NCBI GenBank assembly: GCA_036558745.1 | Contig: DATBEZ010000035.1 | Location: 7,683 to 71,682, forward strand | From: JAMXLJ01 sp036558745 | Lineage (GTDB): Bacteria > Actinomycetota > Acidimicrobiia > IMCC26256 > JAMXLJ01 | Direction: 5' to 3' | Length of the DNA: 64,000 nucleotides | In this document: one piece after another, positions 51,012 to 60,141 of the stretch | How positions within the stretch are numbered: position 1 is the stretch's first letter | How the letters are laid out: each line of letters opens with the position of its first letter | The notes under the pieces: model-generated | The model's database searches: none | Told to the model about the DNA's origin: nothing | The model's input: the letters and a program-made list of their open reading frames with translations, nothing else | Made by a program: the position numbers and the translations under genes

Positions 51012-53195
51012 ATGACGGCCGTGTCGCAGCGCGGTGAGGCGGATCTCGCCGCTCGCCGCGCCGTGGGCGGTGAGTTCGCGCTCGATCCGAGCGCGGGTGG
51101 GGATCTCCGGGATGTCGACGCGTGGCTCGACACCCTCGCGGTCCCGCCGACCCGCCCACGCGTGCTCGTCGGGTCGGGACGCGAGGCCGTTCGACTCGTC
51201 GTCGCGACCGCGACACCCGACGCCGTCGTGGTGCCCGCCTTCGTCTGCGACGCGCTGCTCCAGCCGCTGCGCGAGACGGGATGCAGCCCCGTCACCGTCG
51301 ACGTCGACGAACGCGGTGCGCCGCGAGCCGCGGCGCTGGCGCGCGCGGTCGACCGGGTCGGGCCCGGCGGCGCCGTCATCACCGTCGCGCCCTTCGGCTT
51401 CCCCTACCCCGACGACGTCCTCGAGGTCGTCCGTGACGCCTCGCGACGCGGCCGGCTCGTCGTGGAGGACCGTACGCACTCGCTGCTGTCGTCGTTCCCG
51501 CTCCACGCGGACCGCGGCGTCGCGAGCCTGCGGAAGTGGGGTCCGGTGAGTGACGGCGGTCTCGCGTTCGGCGGGGCACTGCCGTCGCCGAGCGCCTCTC
51601 CGGACGAGGCGTTCGCGTCCGCCAGGTTCGAGGCGCTTGCGGCAAAGTTCGCGTGGTCGACGGGAGCTCGCGACGACGAGGAGCAGGTCCTCGCGCAGCT
51701 TGCGGCGGCCGAGGCCCGGTTGGGCCCGACGCGCGAGGTCCACGCGATGAGCGCGATCGGACGGGAGACGCTGACGCGCCTCGACGTCGATGCCATCGTC
51801 GCGGCGCGGCGGCGCAACTCCACCGTCCTGTTGGAGGGCCTGCGTGACGTCGAGGGCGTCGCGGTGCTCTTCGAGGAGCTGCCGCCCGACGTCTGCCCGT
51901 TCGGCTTCCCGGTACGCGTCGACGACCGCGACGGGCTGCGCGCCGCGCTCGCGGCGCGGCGCGTGTTCTGCCCCGTGCACTGGCCGGCACCGGCGGACGT
52001 CGATCTTCAGGCCAACCCGGGCGCGGCCGACCTCGACGCGCACGTGCTCACCATCCCGTGCGACCAGCGGTACGACGAGCGTGACATGGAGCGCGTCGTC
52101 GCCGAGGTGCGCGGCGCGCTCGGTTCGGTGCGCGAGTCGGGTCGCGGCCGGGTACCCGACGAGCGGTCGGCCCGCGTCGGGCATCACGCGGTGCCGGCAC
52201 GCGTCCTCGAGATCGACGACGACGGCTGGGACGACGAGGTGCGCGGTCAGGTGCTGGATCCGACGTGCACCCGCTCCTTCCTGAGGGGCGCCGCGACGGC
52301 GAGGGAGCTGCGGCCCGTGCTCGTCACCCTCACCGCGTCGGCGTGGTCGGCGACGTATCCGCTCCTTCTCGCGCCGCTCGGCGGCGACCGCTTCCTCGCT
52401 CGCACGCCCGAGTACGGCGGTCCCGTGCTGACGATCCCGAGCACGGCCGTATCGCCCCTGACTGTGTCGGCCGAGCTGAGGGCCGCGCTCGACGAGACGC
52501 TCCCCGAGCTCGGCGTCGTGAGCGAGGTCGTGATGCTCGGACCGTGGTTGGCGCACCGTGACGCGATCGCGAACACGTGGTGCTGCCGGCCCGACAAGAC
52601 GATCTGCGTCGTCGCGCTCGACGACCTCGGGGACCACTGGAACGCGCTCTCGGCGAACATGCGCCGCGACATCTCGCAGGCGCGGCGCCGGTCCGTCGAG
52701 CGATGGGCACCGCTCGACTCGTCGATCGCGTCGGAGTTCGCGACGCGCTACGAGGAGCACATGGAGCGCCTCGACGCGGCCGAGCGCTGGCGCCTCGGGC
52801 CGCAGTACTTCGCCGCGCTCGCCCGCGACGACGGGCTCGACGCGTGGATCGCCGAGGCACGCGACGACCAGGGTGGCGCCGCGTGCCTCGTCGTGCGCAG
52901 CGGCCCGGTCGCGTCGTATGTGTACGGGACGCGGTGGGGTCGCGGCGGAAGGGCGACCACCCTTGCGCTCTGGCGCGCCCAGGAGGAGCTGGCCGCGCTC
53001 GGCGTGGGCGAGCTGTTGCTCGGTGGTGGGGTCGGTGACGCCGACGACGACTCGCTCCTGCGCTTCAAGCGGCGGTTCGCGCCGCGCGAGGAACGTCTGC
53101 TGCTCGGCGCCCGGGTGTTCGACCGGGGCGCCCACGACGCGGCGGTGCGCGAGGGTCGGGCCCGGCCGCTCCCGGACGGTGCGGTCGAATGCTGA
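51012..53195 (+). CDS. Fusion of DegT-type aminotransferase and FemAB/GNAT-like acyltransferase
   Basis: The 727-aa product has two enzymes in one chain. Residues 1-372 are a fold-type I PLP protein: Asp153 in VVEDRTHS would face the pyridine nitrogen, and Lys175 in SLRKWGPVSDGG is the likely Schiff-base lysine. Residues about 395-727 resemble FemAB/BioF2-type acyltransferases (SANMRRDISQARRRS; YEEHMERLDAAERWRLGPQY; LLLGGGVGDADDDSLLRFKR). ATG 51012 follows legI by 13 nt, and the stop overlaps the methyltransferase start. Aminating and then acylating one sugar is a natural role. No separate LegH acetyltransferase is visible. The substrate is inferred. Confidence 0.75.
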   Translation: MTAVSQRGEADLAARRAVGGEFALDPSAGGDLRDVDAWLDTLAVPPTRPRVLVGSGREAVRLVVATATPDAVVVPAFVCDALLQPLRETGCSPVTVDVDERGAPRAAALARAVDRVGPGGAVITVAPFGFPYPDDVLEVVRDASRRGRLVVEDRTHSLLSSFPLHADRGVASLRKWGPVSDGGLAFGGALPSPSASPDEAFASARFEALAAKFAWSTGARDDEEQVLAQLAAAEARLGPTREVHAMSAIGRETLTRLDVDAIVAARRRNSTVLLEGLRDVEGVAVLFEELPPDVCPFGFPVRVDDRDGLRAALAARRVFCPVHWPAPADVDLQANPGAADLDAHVLTIPCDQRYDERDMERVVAEVRGALGSVRESGRGRVPDERSARVGHHAVPARVLEIDDDGWDDEVRGQVLDPTCTRSFLRGAATARELRPVLVTLTASAWSATYPLLLAPLGGDRFLARTPEYGGPVLTIPSTAVSPLTVSAELRAALDETLPELGVVSEVVMLGPWLAHRDAIANTWCCRPDKTICVVALDDLGDHWNALSANMRRDISQARRRSVERWAPLDSSIASEFATRYEEHMERLDAAERWRLGPQYFAALARDDGLDAWIAEARDDQGGAACLVVRSGPVASYVYGTRWGRGGRATTLALWRAQEELAALGVGELLLGGGVGDADDDSLLRFKRRFAPREERLLLGARVFDRGAHDAAVREGRARPLPDGAVEC

Positions 53196-53854
53196 CGGTC
53201 TGGGACGACATCTTCGCGACCCGGGCGTGGGGTCGGTGGCCCGCAGAGGAGGCCGTGCGCGCCGTCGCGTCGCTCGGCGCGGGGGCGCGTCTGCGCATCC
53301 TCGAGATCGGGTCGGGCGCCGGGGCCCAGCTCTGGTACGCGGAGCACGAGGGGCACGTGGCGGTCGGCGTCGATCGGTCCCGGGTCGGCGCGCAGCGCGC
53401 GCTCGAGCGGCTTCGCGAGGAGTGCCTCCCGACGAGGGTCGCGGTCGCGGACGCGCTGGCGTTGCCGCTCGCGGACTCGAGCTTCGACGTCGTGCTCGAC
53501 GTCGAAGCGCTGGCATACATCGGCGAAGACGAGACCGCTGCGGCGTGGCACGAAGTGGCGCGCGTGCTCCGTCCGGCATCGCACTTCGTGTCGATCGCGT
53601 TCACACCGCTCACGTACGCGTGGTCCGACGGTGAGGGGACTGCACGGCGCATCGGCAGTCGGAGCGTCGACGCGATCACGAGCGGGCCGCTGGCCGGCAC
53701 CGGCCGGACCGCGTTCCTCGACGAGGCGACGGCGCGTGGGCTCGCCGCCGAGGTGGGGCTCGACGTCGTGGACCTGCAGCGTCGAGGCCGGACCGCCGGC
53801 CCGTCGCGCGTGTGGATCGACGAGCTCGTCCTCACCGCCCGCACGCCGGCCTGA
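53189..53854 (+). CDS. SAM-dependent methyltransferase (class I)
   Basis: The 221-aa product has motif I LRILEIGSGAGAQLWYA, motif II acidic end VGVDRS, the post-motif VADALALPLADSSFDVVLDVEAL and a Methyltransf_11-type core. The ATG overlaps the preceding stop by 7 nt, so it belongs to the nonulosonate unit. O-methylation of the flagellar sugar or of its acyl group is the likely job, by position only. It ends before a hairpin facing the convergent legC. Confidence 0.75.
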   Translation: MLTVWDDIFATRAWGRWPAEEAVRAVASLGAGARLRILEIGSGAGAQLWYAEHEGHVAVGVDRSRVGAQRALERLREECLPTRVAVADALALPLADSSFDVVLDVEALAYIGEDETAAAWHEVARVLRPASHFVSIAFTPLTYAWSDGEGTARRIGSRSVDAITSGPLAGTGRTAFLDEATARGLAAEVGLDVVDLQRRGRTAGPSRVWIDELVLTARTPA

Positions 53855-53903
53855 GCGAGCGTGCCGCCCGGACCCTCCGACGCGCAGCTTTCGATGAACC
53901 GTG

Positions 53904-53918
53904 CTCCGCGCTGAGCGC
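53904..53918. terminator. Hairpin between convergent nonulosonate operons
   Basis: CCGCGC-TGA-GCGCGG forms a 6-bp stem. It is flanked by a 15-nt direct repeat, TTC(G/A)ATGAACCGTGC (53888-53902 and 53926-53940). It lies between the methyltransferase stop (53854) and the legC stop (53962), so it may terminate both transcripts. Confidence 0.45.
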
Positions 53919-53961
53919 GGCAGGCGCTTCAATGAACCGTGCCGCGGCCCGGAGCGGCGGC

Positions 53962-55104
53962 TCAGGCCGCGGCGGTGCTGGCGGCGCGCAGCACGACGTC
54001 GATCACGCGCTGCTGCTGCTCGTCGGTGAGCGTGACCGACGACGGGAGGTTGAGAACGCGATCGCCGAGCTGGACCGCGACGTCGCCGCCCAGGACGGGC
54101 GCGCCGCGGTACGGCGCCTGGTGTCGCAGCGGTGCCCACACCGGCCGGGCCTCGACGTCGCCCGCTTCGAGCGCGAGCCGGATGCGCTCGCGCACGGTCG
54201 GGTCGGCGCACACCACACTCGACAGCCAACCCGACCGTCGTGCCCACGGACGGTCGGGTGCAGCCGCGAGCCCGGGGACGCGGGAAAACGCGGCGTCGTA
54301 GCGGTCCGCGATCTCGCGCCGGCGGGCGAGGAACGCGTCGACCTGCTCGAACTGGGCCAGGCCCAGCGCCGCCGACAGGTTGCTCAACCGGTAGTTGAAG
54401 CCGATCTCGTCGTGCGCGTACCCGACACCCGGCAGCTTCGCCTGGGTCGAGAGGTGTCGCGCGTGCGCGGCCAACGCCTCGTTCGCGGTGACGAGCATGC
54501 CGCCGCCGCCACTGGTCACGAGCTTGTTGCCGTTGAACGAGAAGCAACCGATCGTGCCGACGGTGCCGACCTCCCGTCCGGCGAGGGGACCTCCGGTCCA
54601 CGTCGCGCCGAGTGACTCCGCCGCGTCCTCGACGACCGGTACGCCGTGCTCGGCCGCGGCCACGAGCAACACGTCGAGGCGCGCGGGATGGCCCAGGAGA
54701 TGCACCGCGACGATCGCCGCGGGCTGGGCCTCGCCGCACGCGGCCCGCCGGTCCAGCTCCTCGGCCACCACGTACGGATCGAGGTTCCAGGATTCGGGCT
54801 CGCTGTCGACCAGCGTGACGCGCGCGCCGCAATACCGGGCCGGGTTGGCCGACGCGACGAACGTGAGGTCCGACACCCACACCTCGTCGCCCGGTCGCAC
54901 GCCGAGCGCCACCAGCGCGAGATGGATCGCCGCGGTGCCGCTCGCGCACGCGACCGCGTACGGCGCGTCGACCCGATTCGCGAACGCGGCTTCGAACCGG
55001 CCCAGGAACGGGCCGCCCGCGACGAAGCTCGACGCGACGGCCTCGCGCACATAGGCGTCCTCGTTGCCACGGAACGCGGGCTCCGACAGGTGGATCCGTG
55101 CCAT
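53962..55104 (-). CDS. legC: DegT/DnrJ/EryC1 sugar aminotransferase (LegC-like)
   Basis: The 380-aa product is a canonical sugar aminotransferase: ACASGTAAIHLALVALGV (phosphate-binding), VVEDAAESLGATW (Asp to the pyridine N) and CFSFNGNKLVTSGGGGML with the PLP lysine. It begins IHLSEPAFRGNEDAYV, a start typical of the LegC/PglE group, which aminate a UDP- or GDP-linked 4-keto sugar at C4. ATG 55104 (GTG 55107 alternative) lies 9 nt after legB. Confidence 0.85.
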   Translation of the reverse strand: MARIHLSEPAFRGNEDAYVREAVASSFVAGGPFLGRFEAAFANRVDAPYAVACASGTAAIHLALVALGVRPGDEVWVSDLTFVASANPARYCGARVTLVDSEPESWNLDPYVVAEELDRRAACGEAQPAAIVAVHLLGHPARLDVLLVAAAEHGVPVVEDAAESLGATWTGGPLAGREVGTVGTIGCFSFNGNKLVTSGGGGMLVTANEALAAHARHLSTQAKLPGVGYAHDEIGFNYRLSNLSAALGLAQFEQVDAFLARRREIADRYDAAFSRVPGLAAAPDRPWARRSGWLSSVVCADPTVRERIRLALEAGDVEARPVWAPLRHQAPYRGAPVLGGDVAVQLGDRVLNLPSSVTLTDEQQQRVIDVVLRAASTAAA

Positions 55105-55113
55105 CACGCCGTC

Positions 55114-56136
55114 CTACACGTGGTAGCGGTCGGGGTCGATGGAACGGTCGCGCGCCGCGAGCCACGCCGCGGTGCGGGCCAGACCGTCGTCGAGCGACAC
55201 GGTCGGTCGCCATCCGAGCAGCTCGCGCGCGCGGGTCGGGTCGCTGAGCAGCACCTGCACCTCGCTGGCGTCGGGCCGCACGCGGCGTGCCTCCTCGATC
55301 ACGCTCACCTCGACGTCGAGCGCCTTCGCGGCCCGGTCGACGAGCTCACCGATCGACACGGTCGTGCCCGTCCCGAGCTGCACGACCTGACCCGGCGCGA
55401 GGGGCGCGGTCGCGGCGCGCACGAACCCGTCGACGGTGTCGGTGACGAACGTGAAGTCCCGCCGCGGGGTCACGCTGCCGAGCCGGATCTCGCGTCGGCC
55501 GGCGAGCAGCTGACTCAACACGGTGGTGATGACGGCACGCGCCGACTGACGCGGTCCGAACGTGTTGAACGGACGCAGCACGACGACCGGCGTGTCGAAC
55601 GAGCACGCCCACGCCTCGCACAGCTTGTCGGCCGCGATCTTGCTCGCGCTGTACGGCGACTGCCCGCGCAGCGCGTGCTCCTCGGTGATCGGCACCGTGT
55701 CGGGTGTGCCGTACACCTCGCTCGTCGATGTGTGCACGAGCCGTGCCGCGCCCGTGCGTCGCACGGCTTCGAGCACGTTGAGCGTCCCGTTCACGTTCGT
55801 GTCGACGTACGACCGCGGTGCCTCGTAGCTGTAGGGGATCGCGATGAGCGCGGCGAGGTGGAGCACGATCTCGCAGCCCTCGACCGCGGCTTCGACGCTC
55901 CCGGCATCGCGCACGTCGCCGAGACGGGCCTCGACGGCACCGAGCACGTCGGGCAGCTCGTCGAGCCAGCCGAACGAGCCGTTGGAGTTGTAGGCGCACA
56001 GCGCGCGCACGTCGGCGCCGTCGGCCACGAGCCGCTCGACGACGTGGCTGCCGATGAACCCGTCCGCGCCGGTGACGAGGACCCGCCGTCCGGCCAGCGT
56101 GCTCACGACCCGTTCCGTGTCGCGCCCGCCGGTCAC
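55114..56136 (-). CDS. legB: NAD-dependent sugar-nucleotide 4,6-dehydratase (LegB-like)
   Basis: The 340-aa product is an extended SDR. It has the Rossmann motif VTGADGFIGSH, VLHLAALIAIPYSYEAPRSY, STSEVYGT and YSASK catalytic elements, and RPFNTFGPRQSARA. The IAIPYSY and FNTFGPRQSARA stretches are characteristic of LegB-type dehydratases, which act on GDP- or UDP-GlcNAc to give the 4-keto-6-deoxy sugar. GTG 56136 overlaps the ptmE stop (GTGA). Confidence 0.85.
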   Translation of the reverse strand: MTGGRDTERVVSTLAGRRVLVTGADGFIGSHVVERLVADGADVRALCAYNSNGSFGWLDELPDVLGAVEARLGDVRDAGSVEAAVEGCEIVLHLAALIAIPYSYEAPRSYVDTNVNGTLNVLEAVRRTGAARLVHTSTSEVYGTPDTVPITEEHALRGQSPYSASKIAADKLCEAWACSFDTPVVVLRPFNTFGPRQSARAVITTVLSQLLAGRREIRLGSVTPRRDFTFVTDTVDGFVRAATAPLAPGQVVQLGTGTTVSIGELVDRAAKALDVEVSVIEEARRVRPDASEVQVLLSDPTRARELLGWRPTVSLDDGLARTAAWLAARDRSIDPDRYHV

Positions 56137-57188
56137 GATGCCTCCCCTCGGGCGCGGCGCAGCTCGTCGTGGCGGCCGACGTCGATCCAGTCGCCGTCGA
56201 GGTAGTGACCGCCGACGGGCATGCCGTGGCGGATCGCGCCCGCGATCAGCTCCGTGATCGGGAACTCCTGACCGGCCGGGACGCACTCGAGGAGCGACGG
56301 GTCGATCACGTACACACCCGCGTTCACCGACCACACCGGCGTCGGCTTCTCCTCCAAGCGCACGATGCGGCTGCCGCGCATGCGCGCGACGCCGAAGGGC
56401 ACCTCGTGCGCGTATTCGCGCAGGCCGACGGTCGCCGCGTTGCCCGCCTGGTCGTGCGTCGCGAGCAGGCGCCCCACGTCGAACTGGGTGATCAGGTCAC
56501 CGTTCATCACAAGAATGGGGTGTCCGTCCACGCGCACCGACGGCGGCAGGAGCCCGAGCGCACCACCCGTCCCGAGCGGTTGGTCGGGATGCTCGCGCAG
56601 GTACTCGATGCGGCACCCGAGGCGCGTGCCGTCGTCGAAGTGCGACTCGATCGTGTCGGCCATGTAGTTCACCGCGAGGTACACGTCGCGCACGCCCGCG
56701 CCCACGAGGTGCAGCACGACGCGTTCCAGGATCGGGCGTCCCGCGACGGGCAGCATCGGCTTCGGCAGCCGCGCGGTGAGGGGTCGCAGGCGCGCACCCT
56801 TGCCGCCGGCCATGATCACCGCGGGGTTCGGGCGTTCCTCGGGGCCGAGCAGGTCGCGCAGCAGGTGCAGTCCGCGCAGCGCGCCGCGCCCGTCGATGAT
56901 CGGCACCTGGTTCACGAACCGCGCGTGCATGAGCTCGAGCACGTCGGCCCGGCTCGTGCCCTCCTCGACCGACACGAACGCCCGCTGCGCGAACGGCGCG
57001 ATCGGAGCGTCGAGCGACTGGCCCGCGAGCAGCGCACGCCGGACGTCGCCGTCGGTCGCCAGCGCGACGAGCAGGTCGTCGGTGCCGACGAGGAGCGCGA
57101 CCTCTGCCGCTCCGGCGTCGATGGCGGCCATCGTCTCGCGGATCGTCGCCTCGGGGGAGACGCACAGACAGGCGAGCCGCTCGTTCAT
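56133..57188 (-). CDS. ptmE: CBS-domain sugar-1-phosphate nucleotidyltransferase (PtmE-like)
   Basis: The 351-aa product has two N-terminal CBS motifs (about 1-115) and then a nucleotidyltransferase domain with VIMAGGKGARLRPLTARLPK, PMLPVAGRPILERVV, and VMNGDLITQFDVG. The CBS plus nucleotidyltransferase layout is that of PtmE, the GDP-glucosamine synthetase of the Campylobacter legionaminate route. It overlaps legG (ATGA) and legB (GTGA). GDP rather than UDP chemistry is inferred from this architecture. Confidence 0.8.
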   Translation of the reverse strand: MNERLACLCVSPEATIRETMAAIDAGAAEVALLVGTDDLLVALATDGDVRRALLAGQSLDAPIAPFAQRAFVSVEEGTSRADVLELMHARFVNQVPIIDGRGALRGLHLLRDLLGPEERPNPAVIMAGGKGARLRPLTARLPKPMLPVAGRPILERVVLHLVGAGVRDVYLAVNYMADTIESHFDDGTRLGCRIEYLREHPDQPLGTGGALGLLPPSVRVDGHPILVMNGDLITQFDVGRLLATHDQAGNAATVGLREYAHEVPFGVARMRGSRIVRLEEKPTPVWSVNAGVYVIDPSLLECVPAGQEFPITELIAGAIRHGMPVGGHYLDGDWIDVGRHDELRRARGEAS

Positions 57189-58342
57189 CGCTCGCGTGCT
57201 TCCACGAAGGTCTTGTGGAGCAATTGGTCGAGCGGGGCAGTGACGATCGCGTCGACGATCCGCGCCGCGGCCTTGCCGTCGCCGTACGGGTTCGCGGCGC
57301 CGCGCAGGCCGGCGCGGAAGCCCGGGTCGAGCGCGCGCGCCAGCGCGCCACGCAACGCGGGACGGTCGCCGCTCGCGTCGAGCACGTTCGGGCCCCGCAG
57401 GCGCCCGCGCTGGCGATCACCGACGTTGACGACCGGCAGCGAGAACGACATCGCCTCGACGATCCCGCTCGAGGAGTTGCCGAGCATGACGTCGACGGTC
57501 GACAACGCGGTGGGGAAGAGCCGGCCGAGCGACTCGACCACCACGAACCCGTCGCGCGCCTGCTCACGCGCGCGCAACGCGTCGATGATCCGGCTCGCGC
57601 CCGGGTCGGCGCCGGGGTACGTCGCGATGACCGTCGGCAGCGCGTCCGACTCGGTGAGGAGCGCGTCCAGCTCGGCGTCGAGACGTTCCGGATCGAGCGT
57701 CGGCGGGTGGTAGGTGAGGAGCCCGACCGGTGTGCGCCATTGCACACCGAGCGTCTTCACGAGCTCGGCGCGCGTCGGGTGCGTATCGTGCACGAGCCGG
57801 TCGATCGCGGGGTCGCCGGTCACGTGTACCCGCCACGGTTCCTCGCCCATCGAGCGGATGCGGGCCGCGTACTCCTCGCACGCGCAGCAATGGAGGTGTG
57901 CAAGCTTCGTGATCGCGTGGCGAACCGCGTCATCGGTCGCGCCTTCGGTGATCTCGCCTCCGCTGATGTGCACGAGCGGGACGCGGTGCACGACCGCGGC
58001 CGCGGCGACCCCGAGGAGCTCCGAGCGGTCGCCGAGAACCACGAGCAGATCGGGCCGCCAGCGATCGAACGCCCTCGACGCCGTGGTCGTCGTGCGACCG
58101 ACGACACCGGCGGTCGCGCCCGGCGTGTCGTCGTCGGTCACGCGCGTGTCGAGCGTCATCAGCTGCGGCAGCGGCACGTCGATCTCGCGCCGCGTGCGTC
58201 CGTAGCTCTGCGAGACATGGGTGCCCGAGATCAGCACGCGCATCTCGACACCGGGATCGGCGTCGAGGCCGCGGATCACCGGGGCGAGCGGCGCGAGGTC
58301 GGATCGGCTGGACGTGAACACGGCCACGCGGCGGGCGCTCAC
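57185..58342 (-). CDS. legG: Hydrolysing UDP/GDP-sugar 2-epimerase (LegG/NeuC-like)
   Basis: The 385-aa product has the GT-B-like epimerase_2 fold: RRVAVFTSSRSDLAPLAPVI, LVVLGDRSELLGVAAAA, VPLVHISGGEITEGATDDAV with HAITKLAHLH, and GNSSSGIVEAMSFSLPVVNVG. This combination is the NeuC/LegG signature. The enzyme removes the nucleotide and inverts C2, giving the free sugar for LegI. GTG 58342 overlaps the upstream glycosyltransferase stop (GTGA). Confidence 0.85.
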   Translation of the reverse strand: MSARRVAVFTSSRSDLAPLAPVIRGLDADPGVEMRVLISGTHVSQSYGRTRREIDVPLPQLMTLDTRVTDDDTPGATAGVVGRTTTTASRAFDRWRPDLLVVLGDRSELLGVAAAAVVHRVPLVHISGGEITEGATDDAVRHAITKLAHLHCCACEEYAARIRSMGEEPWRVHVTGDPAIDRLVHDTHPTRAELVKTLGVQWRTPVGLLTYHPPTLDPERLDAELDALLTESDALPTVIATYPGADPGASRIIDALRAREQARDGFVVVESLGRLFPTALSTVDVMLGNSSSGIVEAMSFSLPVVNVGDRQRGRLRGPNVLDASGDRPALRGALARALDPGFRAGLRGAANPYGDGKAAARIVDAIVTAPLDQLLHKTFVEARER

Positions 58343-60141
58343 ACGTCCTCCACCCGCCGCCGGAGCTCGGCCGCGACCTCGACGATCACGCGCTCCCAAC
58401 CCTCGTCCCAGTTGCGCACGAAGAGCTGCACCGACGGCATCCACGGGTAAGTGTCGGTGCGTCCGAGCGCGGTGGAGTTGTTGGCCACCTCGAGCTGCAG
58501 CGTGTCGACGCCGAGCGCGCCGCACATGTGTCCGACCGACGTAGCCGGGCTCACGACGGTGTCGAGCGCGCTGGTCAGCGCGGCGACGTCGTCGAGGTCG
58601 ATCATCAGGTCGATGTCGTTCCAGCGGTGGATCTTCACGCCGAAGCGGGTCTCGGCGTCGGCCACCTCCCGCTCGCAGTCGTCGTACTGCAGGAGCACCC
58701 AGTGAATGCCGGGGATCTCGAACAGCGGTCCCCACTCGTGGAGCTTCGTGTAGTACCAGGCCCGGTCGCCGTGCACGTTGCGGCTGCGCCACGACATGCC
58801 GACGCGCAGGCCCGGGCCGAGCGCGTCGAGTCGCTCGCGCCAGCGGGCGACCGCGTCAGGGTCGGCGCGGAGATAGCCGGTGGTCTCACGGGGGAAGTCG
58901 TCGAGGCTGCGACGCAGGATGCGCGGCAGGCTGTAGACGGGGATCTGCACGTCGTAGTCGGGCGGGTCGACGAGCTCCTCCCCCCCGAGCGACAGCGTCT
59001 CCTCGCGCACGGTCACGCCGGGGAAGCTCCGCGCGAACAGCGAGTGGAGACGCCAGCTCGACTCGACGATGACGTGGCCGGCACGCTCGATCACGTCGCG
59101 GAAGCACGACGCGGTGAGCAGCTCGTCGCCGATGCCCTGCTCGCGCCAGAGCAGGATCGTCTTGTCGGAGATGTCCTCGCCGTCCCAGCGCGGCGCAGCG
59201 AGGTTCCGCAGCGGGGTTCGCTGACGCGCGTCGAATCCGGACTCGAACTCGTCCCACCCGCGCTCGAGGTCGCCGCTCGCGAGGCGGGCGCACGCGCGGT
59301 TGAACCGGACCTGCGCGCCGTCGGGATCGCGCTCGAGCGCGAGCCCGTACCACATGAGGGCGTCGTCGAAGTCGCCCTTGTCGGCGAGCGTCAGCGCGAT
59401 GTTCTGGATCGTTCCCGCGTCGCCCGGCGCGAGCGCGAGACGCCGGTGGAAGCACTGCAGCGCCTCTTCGAGGTGCGAGCGCAGGCGCAGGACGATGCCG
59501 AGGTAGGAGAGCGCACCCGGCGCGGTCGGGTCGTTGTCGAGGGCCCGTCGCAGCACGGCCTCGGACGCGGGGAGCCGTCCCTGCTGCTCGAGCGCGGCCC
59601 CGAGCCCGGTGAGGAGCCCCACGTCGTCGGGGGAGTCGAGCAGCAGCCGGCGGTACGCGCTGACCGCGACGTCGAGACGCCCGGGGTCCGCGTTGCCGGG
59701 GCGCTCGCGCTGGCGTTGCACGTCGACGAGCGCGCGGACCGCTTCGACGCGCGTGGGGTCGGCGTCGACCGCGGCCACGAACGCGTCCTCGGCCTCCCCG
59801 AGGTCCCCCCGCTGGACCAGCGCGATGCCGAGGTTGTGCTGGTACTCCGCGTTGCGCGGCTCGAGCTCGGTCGCGGCGCGCAGGCGGGTGACTGCGCCGT
59901 CGAGATCGCCGCGGCTCCCGAGCGCGACGCCCAACAGCTGCAGGCACGGCGCGTGGTCGGGGCGGCCCCGCAGGGCCTGGCGACACGCCGTCTCGACCGC
60001 ATCCATCCGGCCGTCGCGGAGCGCCTCGACGGCGCGCTCGTGCAGCGCGTCCGGATCGGCGTCGCGGGCGCGCCGCGGCCCGGACTGGACGTTCGAGGTC
60101 GGACCCGGGCGCCGCGTCCGGCGCCGTTGCTTCTGGCTCAC
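58339..60141 (-). CDS. TPR-repeat protein with glycosyltransferase-like domain
   Basis: The 600-aa product begins with a basic tail. About eight TPR units follow (to roughly residue 300; for example AVTRLRAATELEPRNAEYQH and EAVLRRALDNDPTAPGALSY). The C-terminal domain (about 310-600) contains the motif LLWREQGIGDELLTASCF and the late acceptor-side region DTVVSPATSVGHMCGALGVD. This is the family of TPR-linked GT-B-like transferases often found by flagellin genes. It heads the legG-ptmE-legB-legC unit. It may be the flagellin nonulosonate transferase, since no Maf gene is seen. Confidence 0.7.
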   Translation of the reverse strand: MSQKQRRRTRRPGPTSNVQSGPRRARDADPDALHERAVEALRDGRMDAVETACRQALRGRPDHAPCLQLLGVALGSRGDLDGAVTRLRAATELEPRNAEYQHNLGIALVQRGDLGEAEDAFVAAVDADPTRVEAVRALVDVQRQRERPGNADPGRLDVAVSAYRRLLLDSPDDVGLLTGLGAALEQQGRLPASEAVLRRALDNDPTAPGALSYLGIVLRLRSHLEEALQCFHRRLALAPGDAGTIQNIALTLADKGDFDDALMWYGLALERDPDGAQVRFNRACARLASGDLERGWDEFESGFDARQRTPLRNLAAPRWDGEDISDKTILLWREQGIGDELLTASCFRDVIERAGHVIVESSWRLHSLFARSFPGVTVREETLSLGGEELVDPPDYDVQIPVYSLPRILRRSLDDFPRETTGYLRADPDAVARWRERLDALGPGLRVGMSWRSRNVHGDRAWYYTKLHEWGPLFEIPGIHWVLLQYDDCEREVADAETRFGVKIHRWNDIDLMIDLDDVAALTSALDTVVSPATSVGHMCGALGVDTLQLEVANNSTALGRTDTYPWMPSVQLFVRNWDEGWERVIVEVAAELRRRVEDV

